DNA from: Sulfitobacter donghicola DSW-25 = KCTC 12864 = JCM 14565 | Lineage (GTDB): Bacteria > Pseudomonadota > Alphaproteobacteria > Rhodobacterales > Rhodobacteraceae | DNA length: 64,000 nucleotides | Direction: 5' to 3' | Assembly (NCBI RefSeq): GCF_000622405.1 | Contig: NZ_JASF01000005.1 | Span: 1,922,001 to 1,986,000, forward strand | Shown: piece after piece, positions 8,943 through 17,813 of the stretch | Numbering within the stretch: position 1 is the first letter of the stretch | Layout of the letters: each line of letters opens with the position of its first letter | Notes under the pieces: model-generated | The model's database searches: none | What the model was told of the DNA's origin: nothing | Seen by the model: the letters and a program-made list of their open reading frames with translations, nothing else | Position numbers and translations under genes: made by a program

Positions 8943-9659
8943 ATGAGCGAGTGGAAAGCGAAACGCTTTTGGAAAATGGCAACGGTAGCAGAACGCGACG
9001 GCGGCTTTGCGGTTGAGCTGGACGGGCGCAGCGTAAAGACGCCCGCGAAACAGGTTCTTCAGGTTCCGACACGTGCCATGGCCGAGGCGATTGCATTGGA
9101 ATGGGATGCCCAAGAGGACGCGATCAACCCCAACACGATGCCTGTTACCAAAACGGCGAATGCTGCGATTGATAAGGTGACGATCCAACATGAAGAAGTG
9201 GCCGAGATGTTGGCGGCTTACGGTGACAGCGACCTTTTGTGTTACCGCGCTGATTCGCCCGAAGAGTTGATTGCGCGGCAGGCCGAACAGTGGGATCCGA
9301 TGCTGGATTGGGCGGCAGAACATCTTGATGCGCGGCTCGAAACACGGACAGGTGTTGTGCACGCCCCTCAAGAGAAAACCGCGATCGAGGCGTTGCGCCA
9401 ACGTACACATGCGTTAGACCCGTTTGAGCTGGCTGCCTTTCACGATCTGGTGAGCTTGTCCGGTTCGCTTGTACTGGGATTTGCGGCTGCCATGGGCGCG
9501 CGAAGTGCAGAAGAATTGTGGGGCATCTCTAGGTTGGATGAAATCTGGCAAGAAGAGCAATGGGGCGAAGATGATGACGCAACAGCGCTTGCCGAGATAA
9601 AGCGCGAGGCATTTTTGCACGCCAAGCGAATGTTCGATCTGGCACAGCGAGTTTCCTAA
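8943..9659 (+). CDS. ATP12 family F1-ATPase assembly chaperone
   Basis: Chaperone for the alpha subunit of F1-ATP synthase, a family shared by alphaproteobacteria and mitochondria. Product 238 residues with the characteristic N-terminal region (KRFWKMATV, LDGRSVKTPAK) and the WDAQ, NPNTMPVTK segments. It begins three bases after the HAD stop and ends the gene run that started at the protease. Confidence 0.93.
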   Translation: MSEWKAKRFWKMATVAERDGGFAVELDGRSVKTPAKQVLQVPTRAMAEAIALEWDAQEDAINPNTMPVTKTANAAIDKVTIQHEEVAEMLAAYGDSDLLCYRADSPEELIARQAEQWDPMLDWAAEHLDARLETRTGVVHAPQEKTAIEALRQRTHALDPFELAAFHDLVSLSGSLVLGFAAAMGARSAEELWGISRLDEIWQEEQWGEDDDATALAEIKREAFLHAKRMFDLAQRVS

Positions 9660-9850
9660 AAATTAACCTTACCTTAGGTCAAACGGGAGGGTGTCATAGC
9701 TTTCTAAGCTGTCAGCCCTTGACCTTGGGGCGGGAATCCGCTCACAGTCGTTGGCACTCTGTGAGACATTCTTCGGAGTATCACCGCCGGCGTGCAACGT
9801 GCCGGTACTATCCGCCCAAAAAAGTGGTGGAAAATCAGGAAGAGGTAAAA

Positions 9851-10867
9851 ATGAAAAAATCAATTATTCTTGGCGCGCTGACCGTAGCTGGCCTGTCTGC
9901 TGGTATGGCAGCCGCTGGTACGCTTGACGACGTCAAAGCGCGCGGCACGCTGAACTGTGGTGTTTCCACAGGTCTGATCGGCTTTGCTGCGCCTGATGCG
10001 AATGGCGAATGGGTTGGCTTTGACGTATCTGTATGTCGCGCTGTTGCTGCGGCTGTTTTGGGCGATGCGACAGCTGTTGAATTCGTTCCTACAACAGGTA
10101 AAACACGCTTTACCGCGTTGGCGTCCGGCGAAATCGACATGCTGGCACGTAACACCACATGGACATTCTCCCGTGATGTTGACCTTAAGTTCGACTTCAT
10201 TGGCGTGAACTACTATGACGGCCAAGGCTTTATGGCTCCGAAAGAGCTGGGCGTTTCGTCCGCAAAAGATCTTGATGGCGCAACAGTTTGCATCCAGACG
10301 GGTACAACAACCGAGCTGAACCTTGCTGACTTCTTCCGCGTCAACAACATCAGCTATGAGCCAGTGCCAATCGAAACAAACGCAGAAGCACAACAGCAGT
10401 ACCTTGCTGGCGCTTGCGACGTTTTCACAACTGACGCATCCGGTCTTGCTGCAACACGTGCCGCATTCGAAGATCCCAGCGCGCACGTTCTGTTGCCAGA
10501 AATCGTATCCAAAGAGCCACTCGGCCCGCTGGTACGTCACGGCGACAACGAGTGGGGCGATGTTGTTCGCTGGACTCTGAACGCTTTGATCACCGCTGAA
10601 GAGCTGGGTGTTTCCTCTGCGAACGTTTCCGAAATGGCTGGTTCCACAAACAACCCAGAAGTAGCACGTCTGCTTGGTACCGAAGGTACATTGGGTGAAA
10701 TGCTGGGTCTTGACGCGGATGCATTCAAGCGCGCGATCGAAACTCAAGGTAACTACGGTGAAATCTTTGCTAAAAACATCGGCGAAGACACACCAATCGG
10801 TCTGGCGCGTGGTTTGAACGCACAGTGGACAGACGGCGGCCTGCTGTACTCCCCACCATTCCGCTAA
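9851..10867 (+). CDS. aapJ: General L-amino acid ABC transporter, substrate-binding protein
   Basis: Periplasmic binding protein of the broad-range amino acid importer AapJQMP. Product 338 residues; signal peptide 1-21 (MKKSIILGALTVAGLSAGMAA) fixes the start at 9851 behind a GAGG site, although the frame is open further upstream. Family segments include LNCGVSTGLIGF, FDVSVCRAVAAAV and NEWGDVVRW. A long 5' region (9660-9850) should hold the operon promoter, but no convincing hexamer pair was seen. A strong hairpin separates it from the permease genes. Confidence 0.95.
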   Translation: MKKSIILGALTVAGLSAGMAAAGTLDDVKARGTLNCGVSTGLIGFAAPDANGEWVGFDVSVCRAVAAAVLGDATAVEFVPTTGKTRFTALASGEIDMLARNTTWTFSRDVDLKFDFIGVNYYDGQGFMAPKELGVSSAKDLDGATVCIQTGTTTELNLADFFRVNNISYEPVPIETNAEAQQQYLAGACDVFTTDASGLAATRAAFEDPSAHVLLPEIVSKEPLGPLVRHGDNEWGDVVRWTLNALITAEELGVSSANVSEMAGSTNNPEVARLLGTEGTLGEMLGLDADAFKRAIETQGNYGEIFAKNIGEDTPIGLARGLNAQWTDGGLLYSPPFR

Positions 10868-10878
10868 ATACTTGATGC

Positions 10879-10908
10879 CAAAGGGCGTGGGAATTCCCGC
10901 GCCCTTTG
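10879..10908 (+). promoter_or_regulatory. Intercistronic hairpin after aapJ
   Basis: Near-perfect 30-base palindrome: CAAAGGGCG on one side, CGCCCTTTG on the other, with GGGAATTCCC at the apex. No T run follows. It probably protects or processes the aapJ mRNA so that binding protein is made in excess over the permease. Confidence 0.55.
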
Positions 10909-10987
10909 TGCTTACTACCAAAAAATTGATCCGGTACTGACGTCAAAAGACGCGCCCAAGAAGCCGGAATTCACGGGGATTTCATTT

Positions 10988-12226
10988 ATGTCGACACTCT
11001 CGGACCCTCCAAAGGGCTCGTTCCAGCTATCTATGCTGTTGAACGATAGCCGGTATAGGTCAATGACGTTGCAAGCAATTGCCGCCATTCTCCTGGCATT
11101 GGCACTTGCCTATCTTTATTCCAACCTGATGGTAAACCTGCGCGAACAAGGGCTGGATATTTCCTTTGCGTTTCTTACCAACCCTGCAGGTTATGACATT
11201 AACCAAACCTTGGTTGATTATAATAGCCAGTCCAGCAACCTTCGTGCGGCGCTGGTCGGTATTTTAAATACGCTTCTTGTTGCTTTCCTCGCATGTATTA
11301 CCGCGACCATTCTTGGCGTTATCGCAGGGGTTTTACGCCTGTCCAATAACTGGCTCGTTAGTAAGCTCATGTCATTTTACGTTGAGATTTTCCGCAACAT
11401 CCCTGTTCTGATCTGGATCATCATCATCTTCACGATCATGACGGCACTCATGCCCAGCCCGCGGGCCTTTAAGGGCGACGAGCCTGCCGCCTCTATGTTG
11501 ATGGACCTTTTCGCCTTTACTAACCGTGGTGTTTATATCCCTGGTCCACAGTTTACGCGTGGATTTGGCGGCGCAGAGGGCAGTGGCCTTAACTTCTTGT
11601 TGGTTATTGCGGTCCTTGTCGGTTCATTCTTTGGAGCGCGTTATTTCACAAAGCGTGCAAATGCGATCCAAGAAGCAACCGGTGTGCGTCCGAATACGCT
11701 TTGGACCAACCTAGCGGTTTGGTTCGTCCCGGTTATTGTGCTGTGCCTGGCCCTTGGCCTCACTTGGGATATCCCCGAGCTGAAAGGCTTTAACTTTAAG
11801 GGTGGCATCAAGATCGGTGGCCCGTTGATCGCGCTTTGGTTTGCTTTGTCGATCTATACAGGTGCGTTTATCGCGGAAAATGTGCGCGCTGGCATTATGG
11901 CTGTTTCTAAAGGACAGACCGAAGCCGCTGCTGCATTGGGCATCCGTCCACGCGGCATCATGAGCCTTGTTGTCCTGCCTCAGGCGCTTCGCGTGATCAT
12001 TCCGCCGCTGATTTCACAGTATTTGAACATCACCAAAAACTCGTCCCTAGCGATTGCTGTTGGTTATGCTGACATCACCGCGACACTGGGGGGCATTACG
12101 CTGAACCAGACGGGCCGTGCGATTGAATGCGTTCTTTTGCTGATGCTGTTCTATCTTGTGATCTCGCTGCTGATCTCGGCATTTATGAACGTCTACAACA
12201 ACGCTATGAAGTTGAAGGAGCGCTAA
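10988..12226 (+). CDS. aapQ: General L-amino acid ABC transporter, permease AapQ
   Basis: Inner-membrane permease of the His/Glu/Gln/Arg/opine family, 412 residues, with several hydrophobic segments and the inner-membrane coupling motif EAAAALGIRPRGIM near 318. The large periplasmic insert (~150-260) is typical of AapQ. It pairs with AapM, which begins two bases after its stop (TAAGATG). Confidence 0.94.
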   Translation: MSTLSDPPKGSFQLSMLLNDSRYRSMTLQAIAAILLALALAYLYSNLMVNLREQGLDISFAFLTNPAGYDINQTLVDYNSQSSNLRAALVGILNTLLVAFLACITATILGVIAGVLRLSNNWLVSKLMSFYVEIFRNIPVLIWIIIIFTIMTALMPSPRAFKGDEPAASMLMDLFAFTNRGVYIPGPQFTRGFGGAEGSGLNFLLVIAVLVGSFFGARYFTKRANAIQEATGVRPNTLWTNLAVWFVPVIVLCLALGLTWDIPELKGFNFKGGIKIGGPLIALWFALSIYTGAFIAENVRAGIMAVSKGQTEAAAALGIRPRGIMSLVVLPQALRVIIPPLISQYLNITKNSSLAIAVGYADITATLGGITLNQTGRAIECVLLLMLFYLVISLLISAFMNVYNNAMKLKER

Positions 12227-12227
12227 G

Positions 12228-13520
12228 ATGAGTGACAATAACTCCATCGCCTTCGTGCGCGAAACCGAACTGCCCCAGATGCCTGCTCCGGCGAACGCAT
12301 CTGGACCTGTCAAATGGTTGCGCGACAACCTGTTTGCCACCATTCCGAATGGAATCCTGACGCTGGCCTCTTTTGTTGTGATCTATCTGATCCTCAAAAG
12401 TGCAGTGCCGTGGATTTTGAATGGTGTCTGGAATGCAGATAACCTAGCGGAATGTCGTGAAATCCTGCAGGGGACGTCTGGTGCGTGCTTTGCCGTTTTG
12501 ACCGAACGTTGGCCGCAGCTCATCTATGGGTTCAAATATCCTTCAACCGAATACTGGCGCCCCACATTGGCATTTGTCTTCATGCTGGTCGCGATTGCCC
12601 CTGTGTTGTTCTTTGACTTGCCGCGCAAGTTGTTGATCGTTACGGCGCTGTTCCCTTTTGTAGCCTTTTGGCTGATTTGGGGCGGCACAATCTGGACGCC
12701 GATCTTTGCTTTGCTTGGGTTTGTGGCCGCATATTTCGTCTATGCCCGCTTTGTCGCTCAGAACTTTGCTTTGGGTTTCTTTGGCGGGGTCGCTGCGGCG
12801 ATGATCGTTTGGTACATCTCTGGCTTCATCGTGTCGGCATTGGCACCAGAGGAGACACTCCTCTCTGCCGTTCCTTCACGTGATTTGGGTGGCTATATGC
12901 TCAACATGATGTTGGGTATTACCTGTGTGTCTTTGTCGATCCCACTGGGCATCGCATTGGCCTTGGGACGTCAAAGCACGATGCCGCTGATCAAATGGAT
13001 TTGTGTGATCTTCATCGAATTCATTCGCGGTGTGCCACTGATTACGCTGCTCTTCGTGGCGAGTGTGATGTTGGCCTATTTCTTCCCACCAGAAGCGACA
13101 GTTGACCTGTTCGTGCGGGTTGTGATCATGATCACGATCTTCTCCGCGGCATATATTGCCGAGGTGATCCGCGGTGGTTTGGCTGCTTTGCCAAAAGGCC
13201 AATACGAAGCTGCGGATAGCTTGGGGTTGGATTATGCGCAGGCCATGCGTCTGATCATTCTGCCACAAGCGCTGAAGATTTCGATCCCCGGGATCGTGAA
13301 CATTGCTGTTGGTCTGTTCAAGGATACAACACTGGTTTCCGTGATCTCGATGTTCGATATTCTCGGCATGATCCGTGGTCCTATTCTGGCTTCAACCGAT
13401 TGGAACGGCGTTTACTGGGAGCTCTTGGGCTTTGCCTGTGTTCTCTTCTTCGTCGTTTGTTACTCTATCTCTCAATACTCGCAGTGGCTGGAACGCCGTC
13501 TTGCGACAGATCACCGATAA
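12228..13520 (+). CDS. aapM: General L-amino acid ABC transporter, permease AapM
   Basis: Second permease subunit, 430 residues. Its C-terminal half carries the coupling motif EAADSLGLDYAQAM and RGVPLITLLF typical of the polar amino acid permease family. The N-terminal half has extra membrane helices as is usual in AapM. It forms the heterodimeric membrane channel with AapQ. Confidence 0.94.
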   Translation: MSDNNSIAFVRETELPQMPAPANASGPVKWLRDNLFATIPNGILTLASFVVIYLILKSAVPWILNGVWNADNLAECREILQGTSGACFAVLTERWPQLIYGFKYPSTEYWRPTLAFVFMLVAIAPVLFFDLPRKLLIVTALFPFVAFWLIWGGTIWTPIFALLGFVAAYFVYARFVAQNFALGFFGGVAAAMIVWYISGFIVSALAPEETLLSAVPSRDLGGYMLNMMLGITCVSLSIPLGIALALGRQSTMPLIKWICVIFIEFIRGVPLITLLFVASVMLAYFFPPEATVDLFVRVVIMITIFSAAYIAEVIRGGLAALPKGQYEAADSLGLDYAQAMRLIILPQALKISIPGIVNIAVGLFKDTTLVSVISMFDILGMIRGPILASTDWNGVYWELLGFACVLFFVVCYSISQYSQWLERRLATDHR

Positions 13521-13532
13521 GGAGGCCGGATC

Positions 13533-14297
13533 ATGGCTGATACAAAACTCAAAGTGTCCGACGAAGTCGCGATCTCGATCCAGCAGATGAACAAATGGTA
13601 CGGGACATTCCACGTGCTGCGCGACATCGACCTGACCGTTTATCAAGGCGAACGCATCGTTATCTGTGGGCCGTCAGGCTCGGGTAAATCCACGCTGATC
13701 CGCTGCATCAACGCATTGGAAGAGCACCAGAAAGGGTCGATCGAAGTGGATGGCACGTTGCTGTCCTCTGACCTCAAGAACATCGATAAGATCCGTTCAG
13801 AAGTGGGCATGTGCTTCCAGCACTTTAACCTCTTCCCGCATCTGAGCATTCTGGACAACCTGACATTGGCGCCGATCTGGGTTCGTAAAACACCCAAGAA
13901 AGAAGCCGAAGAAGTTGCGATGCACTATCTTGAGAAGGTGAAAATCCCTGATCAAGCGGATAAGTTCCCCGGCCAGCTGTCTGGTGGTCAACAGCAGCGT
14001 GTGGCGATTGCCCGTTCCTTGTGCATGAAGCCGCGGATCATGTTGTTTGATGAACCAACATCGGCGCTTGACCCTGAGATGATCAAGGAAGTTCTCGATA
14101 CGATGATCGAGCTTGCTGAAGAAGGCATGACAATGCTTTGCGTGACGCACGAGATGGGCTTTGCCCGTCAGGTTGCCAACCGCGTTATCTTTATGGACCA
14201 AGGGCAAATTGTTGAGCAGAACGAACCAGAAGCGTTCTTTAACAACCCACAAAGCCCGCGCACTCAGCTGTTCCTGAGCCAGATTCTGGGGCACTAA
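13533..14297 (+). CDS. aapP: General L-amino acid ABC transporter, ATPase
   Basis: ATP-hydrolysing subunit, 254 residues. Walker [10 protein letters not shown] (46-54), signature LSGGQQQR (149-156), Walker B IMLFDEP and the switch His in CVTHEMGF are all intact. A strong AAGGAGG site precedes the start. Last gene of the aap operon, followed by a terminator. Confidence 0.96.
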   Translation: MADTKLKVSDEVAISIQQMNKWYGTFHVLRDIDLTVYQGERIVICGPSGSGKSTLIRCINALEEHQKGSIEVDGTLLSSDLKNIDKIRSEVGMCFQHFNLFPHLSILDNLTLAPIWVRKTPKKEAEEVAMHYLEKVKIPDQADKFPGQLSGGQQQRVAIARSLCMKPRIMLFDEPTSALDPEMIKEVLDTMIELAEEGMTMLCVTHEMGFARQVANRVIFMDQGQIVEQNEPEAFFNNPQSPRTQLFLSQILGH

Positions 14298-14322
14298 TTG
14301 CAACCACATTGATGTGTTGTTT

Positions 14323-14353
14323 AAAGGGCAGGGGGAAACCTCTGCCCTTATTT
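14323..14353. terminator. Bidirectional terminator between aapP and the sixA-like gene
   Basis: Stem AAGGGCAG/CTGCCCTT with further GG/CC pairs inside and A/T-rich flanks on both sides. It sits between convergent genes and overlaps the stop codon of the minus-strand phosphatase gene. Confidence 0.6.
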
Positions 14354-14842
14354 CATGAGATCTCTTGGAACTGTAAACTGCACCAGTTTTCCAGTTCCTT
14401 TGCGTAAATCCCGCCAATCCATGATGTCGAAATCAACGACAAGGGTCGCGCCTGTTGGGTATTTATAAAATCCCGAATGATCTGATGCCGTGGCCAGAAG
14501 CATCTCTGCCAGCATCGCAGTCCCGGGATTATGGGCGACCATCAGGATACAATCCTCAGAGCGCTGGTGAAGCGTACCTGCCATCACGTCAGGCTCTGCC
14601 AAATAGAGGCTTTTCAAAAAGGATGTGGGAGCATCGCCTAGTTTGAGACCGTCAAGCGTCTCACGGGTGCGCTTAGCATCCGAGCAAAGGATATGATCGG
14701 GTTGAAAGCCGTTTTTGCGTAGCCAGTCGCCCAATGCTGCGGCAGAAACGCGGCCCCGTTCATTGAGCGCGCGGCCATGGTCGGTCTGGTCCAGATCGGT
14801 CCAATCGGATTTGGCGTGGCGCATGAGGATCAGACGTTTCAT
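14348..14842 (-). CDS. SixA-type histidine phosphatase
   Basis: Member of the histidine phosphatase superfamily, 164 residues. The catalytic N-terminal motif is LILMRHAKSDW (RHA form rather than RHG, as in SixA). A second conserved region is CSDAKRTRET and the second catalytic His is in VAHNPG. SixA proteins dephosphorylate phosphohistidine of phosphorelay or phosphotransferase proteins; the partner here is unknown. Its ATG directly abuts the stop of the upstream Fe-S gene. Confidence 0.85.
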   Translation of the reverse strand: MKRLILMRHAKSDWTDLDQTDHGRALNERGRVSAAALGDWLRKNGFQPDHILCSDAKRTRETLDGLKLGDAPTSFLKSLYLAEPDVMAGTLHQRSEDCILMVAHNPGTAMLAEMLLATASDHSGFYKYPTGATLVVDFDIMDWRDLRKGTGKLVQFTVPRDLMK

Positions 14843-15529
14843 TTAGCTCCCCCTAAAGGCTTTCATGTGATAGGCATTTTGCGCCATCGGGCGGTTAAAC
14901 AATTGGCTGACAGGGCAGGCAAGGCGCGTTGCGCACCCCTGTGTCATACAATCCTGACCCTCTGAGCTGGCAATATGGCTTTTGCATTTGGGGACATCGT
15001 AGAAATGTGTGTCTGACAAAGCGCCAACAGGGCAGGCAGCCACACAGGGGCGATCCATACAGGTATCGCAGGGGTTTGTAGGCTGTTGGGCAGGTAAATT
15101 CAGGTGCCCACGAAAGACGATCCCCCCCCGATAAGAAATGAGCAATCCCGCGCGCGCATGCACCAACATGCCAACAGGGCTGTCAAAGGCTTCTCCGGTT
15201 TTTTTGGCCCAAGCGATAAAGGGCGCGAACGGCGGCCCGCCAAAGGGGTATACCACAGCCGCGCCGCCTGCTGCTTCCATAATCGGAGGTAGAATGCGCT
15301 GAGACCATCTGTCGATGGCATCTGGGGCACCGTCCGAATATTCTGGGCTCTGGGTGAAGTGGCTCCAAAAATGAGGGGCTGTACCGATCAGAACGATTGT
15401 CTGCTTTGGTTGGTCTGGATCGCTATGCGCACCGCCCATGGCCATTAAGCCATGGGGCGCTGCCAATGCATCTATTTTGTCCAACAACCTGTTGGCCTGT
15501 TTCGTAGGATCTATAGGTTGGCGTTTCAT
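14843..15529 (-). CDS. Ferredoxin-like Fe-S protein related to the C-terminal part of QueG
   Basis: Predicted iron-sulfur protein, 228 residues. Two cysteine clusters suggest two 4Fe-4S centres: C154, C157, C162, C166 ([14 protein letters not shown]) and C182, C194, C199, C205. The arrangement resembles epoxyqueuosine reductase, but the catalytic N-terminal half of QueG is not evident, so that activity should not be assumed. It overlaps argB by four bases (ATGA). Confidence 0.75.
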   Translation of the reverse strand: MKRQPIDPTKQANRLLDKIDALAAPHGLMAMGGAHSDPDQPKQTIVLIGTAPHFWSHFTQSPEYSDGAPDAIDRWSQRILPPIMEAAGGAAVVYPFGGPPFAPFIAWAKKTGEAFDSPVGMLVHARAGLLISYRGGIVFRGHLNLPAQQPTNPCDTCMDRPCVAACPVGALSDTHFYDVPKCKSHIASSEGQDCMTQGCATRLACPVSQLFNRPMAQNAYHMKAFRGS

Positions 15530-16389
15530 CCTGCTCGGATGATCGACCCTGCGCCATGCTCGGTAAAGAGCTCTAGCAGGCAGGCGTTTGGCGCGCGACC
15601 ATCCAGAATGACGCTGGCGCGGACACCAGCGTTGATCGCATCCAGCGCTGTCTGCGTCTTTGGGATCATTCCCCCCGCAATAGTGCCTTCGGCGGTTAGT
15701 TCTTTGATCTGTGTCGCTGTGAGATCGGTAAGGATCTCTCCGTCAGCGTCTTTTACGCCGGAAACATCAGTCAGCAGCAGCAGGCGGTCTGCTTTCAAAG
15801 CCGAGGCAATGGCGCCCGCAGCAGTGTCACCGTTGATGTTAAACGTTTCGCCCTGCATCCCCATGCCAAGTGGGGCGATGACGGGGATCAACTCCTTGTC
15901 AGCAAGATCAAGCAGTAGGTCGGGATTGACGGTTGTCGGCTTGCCCACAAGGCCCAAGGCGGGATCCTCGGCCTCGCAGATGATCAAACCGCTGTCTTTG
16001 CCAGAAACCCCAACGGCGCGGCCGCCTTGTTCGGAAATGGCCTGAACGATGCGCGCGTTGACCAGCCCTGACAGAACCATCTCAACAACTTCCATGGTGG
16101 CTGCGTCAGTGACCCGTTTGCCATTCACGAATTGGGATTCGATGTTTAGCCGATCCAGCATTTTGTTGATCATCGGGCCGCCGCCATGGACGATGACGGG
16201 GTTCACCCCAACTTGCCGCATCAAAACAACGTCGCGGGCGAATTCTTCCATGGCTTCGTCACTGCCCATGGCGTGACCGCCCAGCTTGATCACAACAGTC
16301 GCATCGTTATAGCGCTGCATGTATGGCAAAGCCTGTGAAAGAGTGGCGGCGGTTGTTGCCCAATCGCGGTTCATGTCTTGTGTTCTCAT
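15526..16389 (-). CDS. argB: Acetylglutamate kinase
   Basis: Phosphorylates N-acetylglutamate in arginine biosynthesis. From [10 protein letters not shown] the product is 287 residues, the usual alphaproteobacterial start; the frame allows ten more residues upstream. Motifs: [10 protein letters not shown] (phosphate binding), IVHGGGPMI, and [12 protein letters not shown] near the nucleotide site. It lies 36 bases after engB. Confidence 0.96.
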   Translation of the reverse strand: MRTQDMNRDWATTAATLSQALPYMQRYNDATVVIKLGGHAMGSDEAMEEFARDVVLMRQVGVNPVIVHGGGPMINKMLDRLNIESQFVNGKRVTDAATMEVVEMVLSGLVNARIVQAISEQGGRAVGVSGKDSGLIICEAEDPALGLVGKPTTVNPDLLLDLADKELIPVIAPLGMGMQGETFNINGDTAAGAIASALKADRLLLLTDVSGVKDADGEILTDLTATQIKELTAEGTIAGGMIPKTQTALDAINAGVRASVILDGRAPNACLLELFTEHGAGSIIRAG

Positions 16390-16425
16390 ATCTAATTTCC
16401 CGAGGTCTGACGGGATCATAAGCCC

Positions 16426-17076
16426 TTATTCGAGCGTGGCAATCACAGACCGTAAGGTCGGGATGCCCCAACCTTTTTCGGATGATGTTACGATGATTTC
16501 GGGATAGGCGGCTGGGTGCTTGCTCAGCGCGCCGCGCACTTGATCCAGTACCTTTTCACGCTCTTTCTCTTTGACCTTATCGGCCTTGGTTAGGACGGCC
16601 TGAAAGGTCACAGCGGAACTGTCGAGTAGGCTCATGATTTCGTCGTCTACCTTTTTCACCCCATGGCGCGCATCAATCAAAACAAAAGCGCGGCGCAGCG
16701 TTTGGCGCCCCTGCAAAAATTGCTTTAGCAAGCGCTGCCATTTTTCGACAACGGGAAGGGGGGCGTTGGCATAGCCGTACCCCGGAAGGTCAACGAGATA
16801 GAAATCCTCCCCAGCGGTGAAATAGTTAATCTCTTGCGTGCGGCCAGGGGTGTTGGAGGCACGGGCCAAGGCCTTCATCCCTGTGAGGGCGTTGATCAAA
16901 GTGGATTTGCCCACGTTGGAACGACCGGCAAAGCAAACCTCAAGCCGGTCTGCCTCGGGCAGGCCCGACATCGCAACGACACCTTTGACGAATTCGGTTT
17001 CGCCAGCAAACAGCAACCGCCCGCGTTCCAATGTTTGTGCATCTGGTTCTTCGGCCAATGGGAAGGGGAGTTGCAT
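16426..17076 (-). CDS. engB: Ribosome biogenesis GTP-binding protein EngB/YsxC
   Basis: GTPase needed for large-subunit assembly, 216 residues. G1 GRSNVGKS (51-58), G3 DLPGYGYA and G4 TKADK are present. The ATG at 17076 overlaps the upstream stop as TAATG; the longer in-frame start would extend into the MOSC gene. Neighbours yidC and rnpA to the right form the usual conserved group. Confidence 0.95.
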   Translation of the reverse strand: MQLPFPLAEEPDAQTLERGRLLFAGETEFVKGVVAMSGLPEADRLEVCFAGRSNVGKSTLINALTGMKALARASNTPGRTQEINYFTAGEDFYLVDLPGYGYANAPLPVVEKWQRLLKQFLQGRQTLRRAFVLIDARHGVKKVDDEIMSLLDSSAVTFQAVLTKADKVKEKEREKVLDQVRGALSKHPAAYPEIIVTSSEKGWGIPTLRSVIATLE

Positions 17077-17813
17077 TAGATAAGCTCCAATTTGTCGCCA
17101 AGGCGAATTTTGCCGCCGGTAATTACGCTGAAGCAAACACCAAAGTTCTGGTGGTCAAATCCCCTAAGGACAGACAACAGATCGTGGTCGCGTTCACCTG
17201 TTTTTGTGTTTGCCATAATGGACTTGCAGCGCTCAATGGTGGCATCAACTTGAACCGTAGCTTCACCCAGTTTGAGCGTCTTCCCGACAAAGTCAAATTC
17301 CATCCATGGTTCTGTGCCATCAAACCAGACGTTTCCGCGCCAGCGTTCTTGCGCCAAAGATGCATTAGCGGCCTGTTCTACCGCTAGGTGCGATGCCACA
17401 TTCATAAGCGAGATCGAAGGCACATCACTATCGGTATATCCGCGCGGGCCGATGCGCATGATTTGATCTGGTTGCGCGCGCTCGGGCGGGCAAAGCGGCG
17501 CGACCCAGTCCAGAAAAACCTCTGCGCCATGGTCAGGATGGAAGGTCAGATCAGGCCTGTCAGGATGGCGCAGCGTTAGCAATTCGCTGGTTTCATCGAG
17601 GCTGGCTGTGATGGCCTGAAGCTGCGGCATTGCCGCAGCACGGGTGAAGTTGACGCAGCGCGCCCATTCACCCGCCACGGCCTTTGCCCCTTTATGGGCA
17701 ACGGCCCATGTGCGGTCATAGGGCATTGAGGCGTCCGCGATTAGCGTCACCTCATCCAGTGCCTCCCGCCCGTGTGCCTTTAACGGATGGCGCCACAGGG
17801 CGGTGATCTGCAT
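17076..17813 (-). CDS. MOSC-domain protein
   Basis: About 245 residues. N-terminal MOSC beta-barrel (ITALWRHPLKAHGRE) and C-terminal MOSC domain with RWRGNVWFDG and the conserved Cys in ERCKSIM. The family handles activated sulfur or molybdenum-cofactor chemistry; the substrate is not determined. ATG at 17813 overlaps the yidC stop as TGATG; a GTG three bases upstream is an alternative. Linked by overlap to both neighbours. Confidence 0.87.
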   Translation of the reverse strand: MQITALWRHPLKAHGREALDEVTLIADASMPYDRTWAVAHKGAKAVAGEWARCVNFTRAAAMPQLQAITASLDETSELLTLRHPDRPDLTFHPDHGAEVFLDWVAPLCPPERAQPDQIMRIGPRGYTDSDVPSISLMNVASHLAVEQAANASLAQERWRGNVWFDGTEPWMEFDFVGKTLKLGEATVQVDATIERCKSIMANTKTGERDHDLLSVLRGFDHQNFGVCFSVITGGKIRLGDKLELI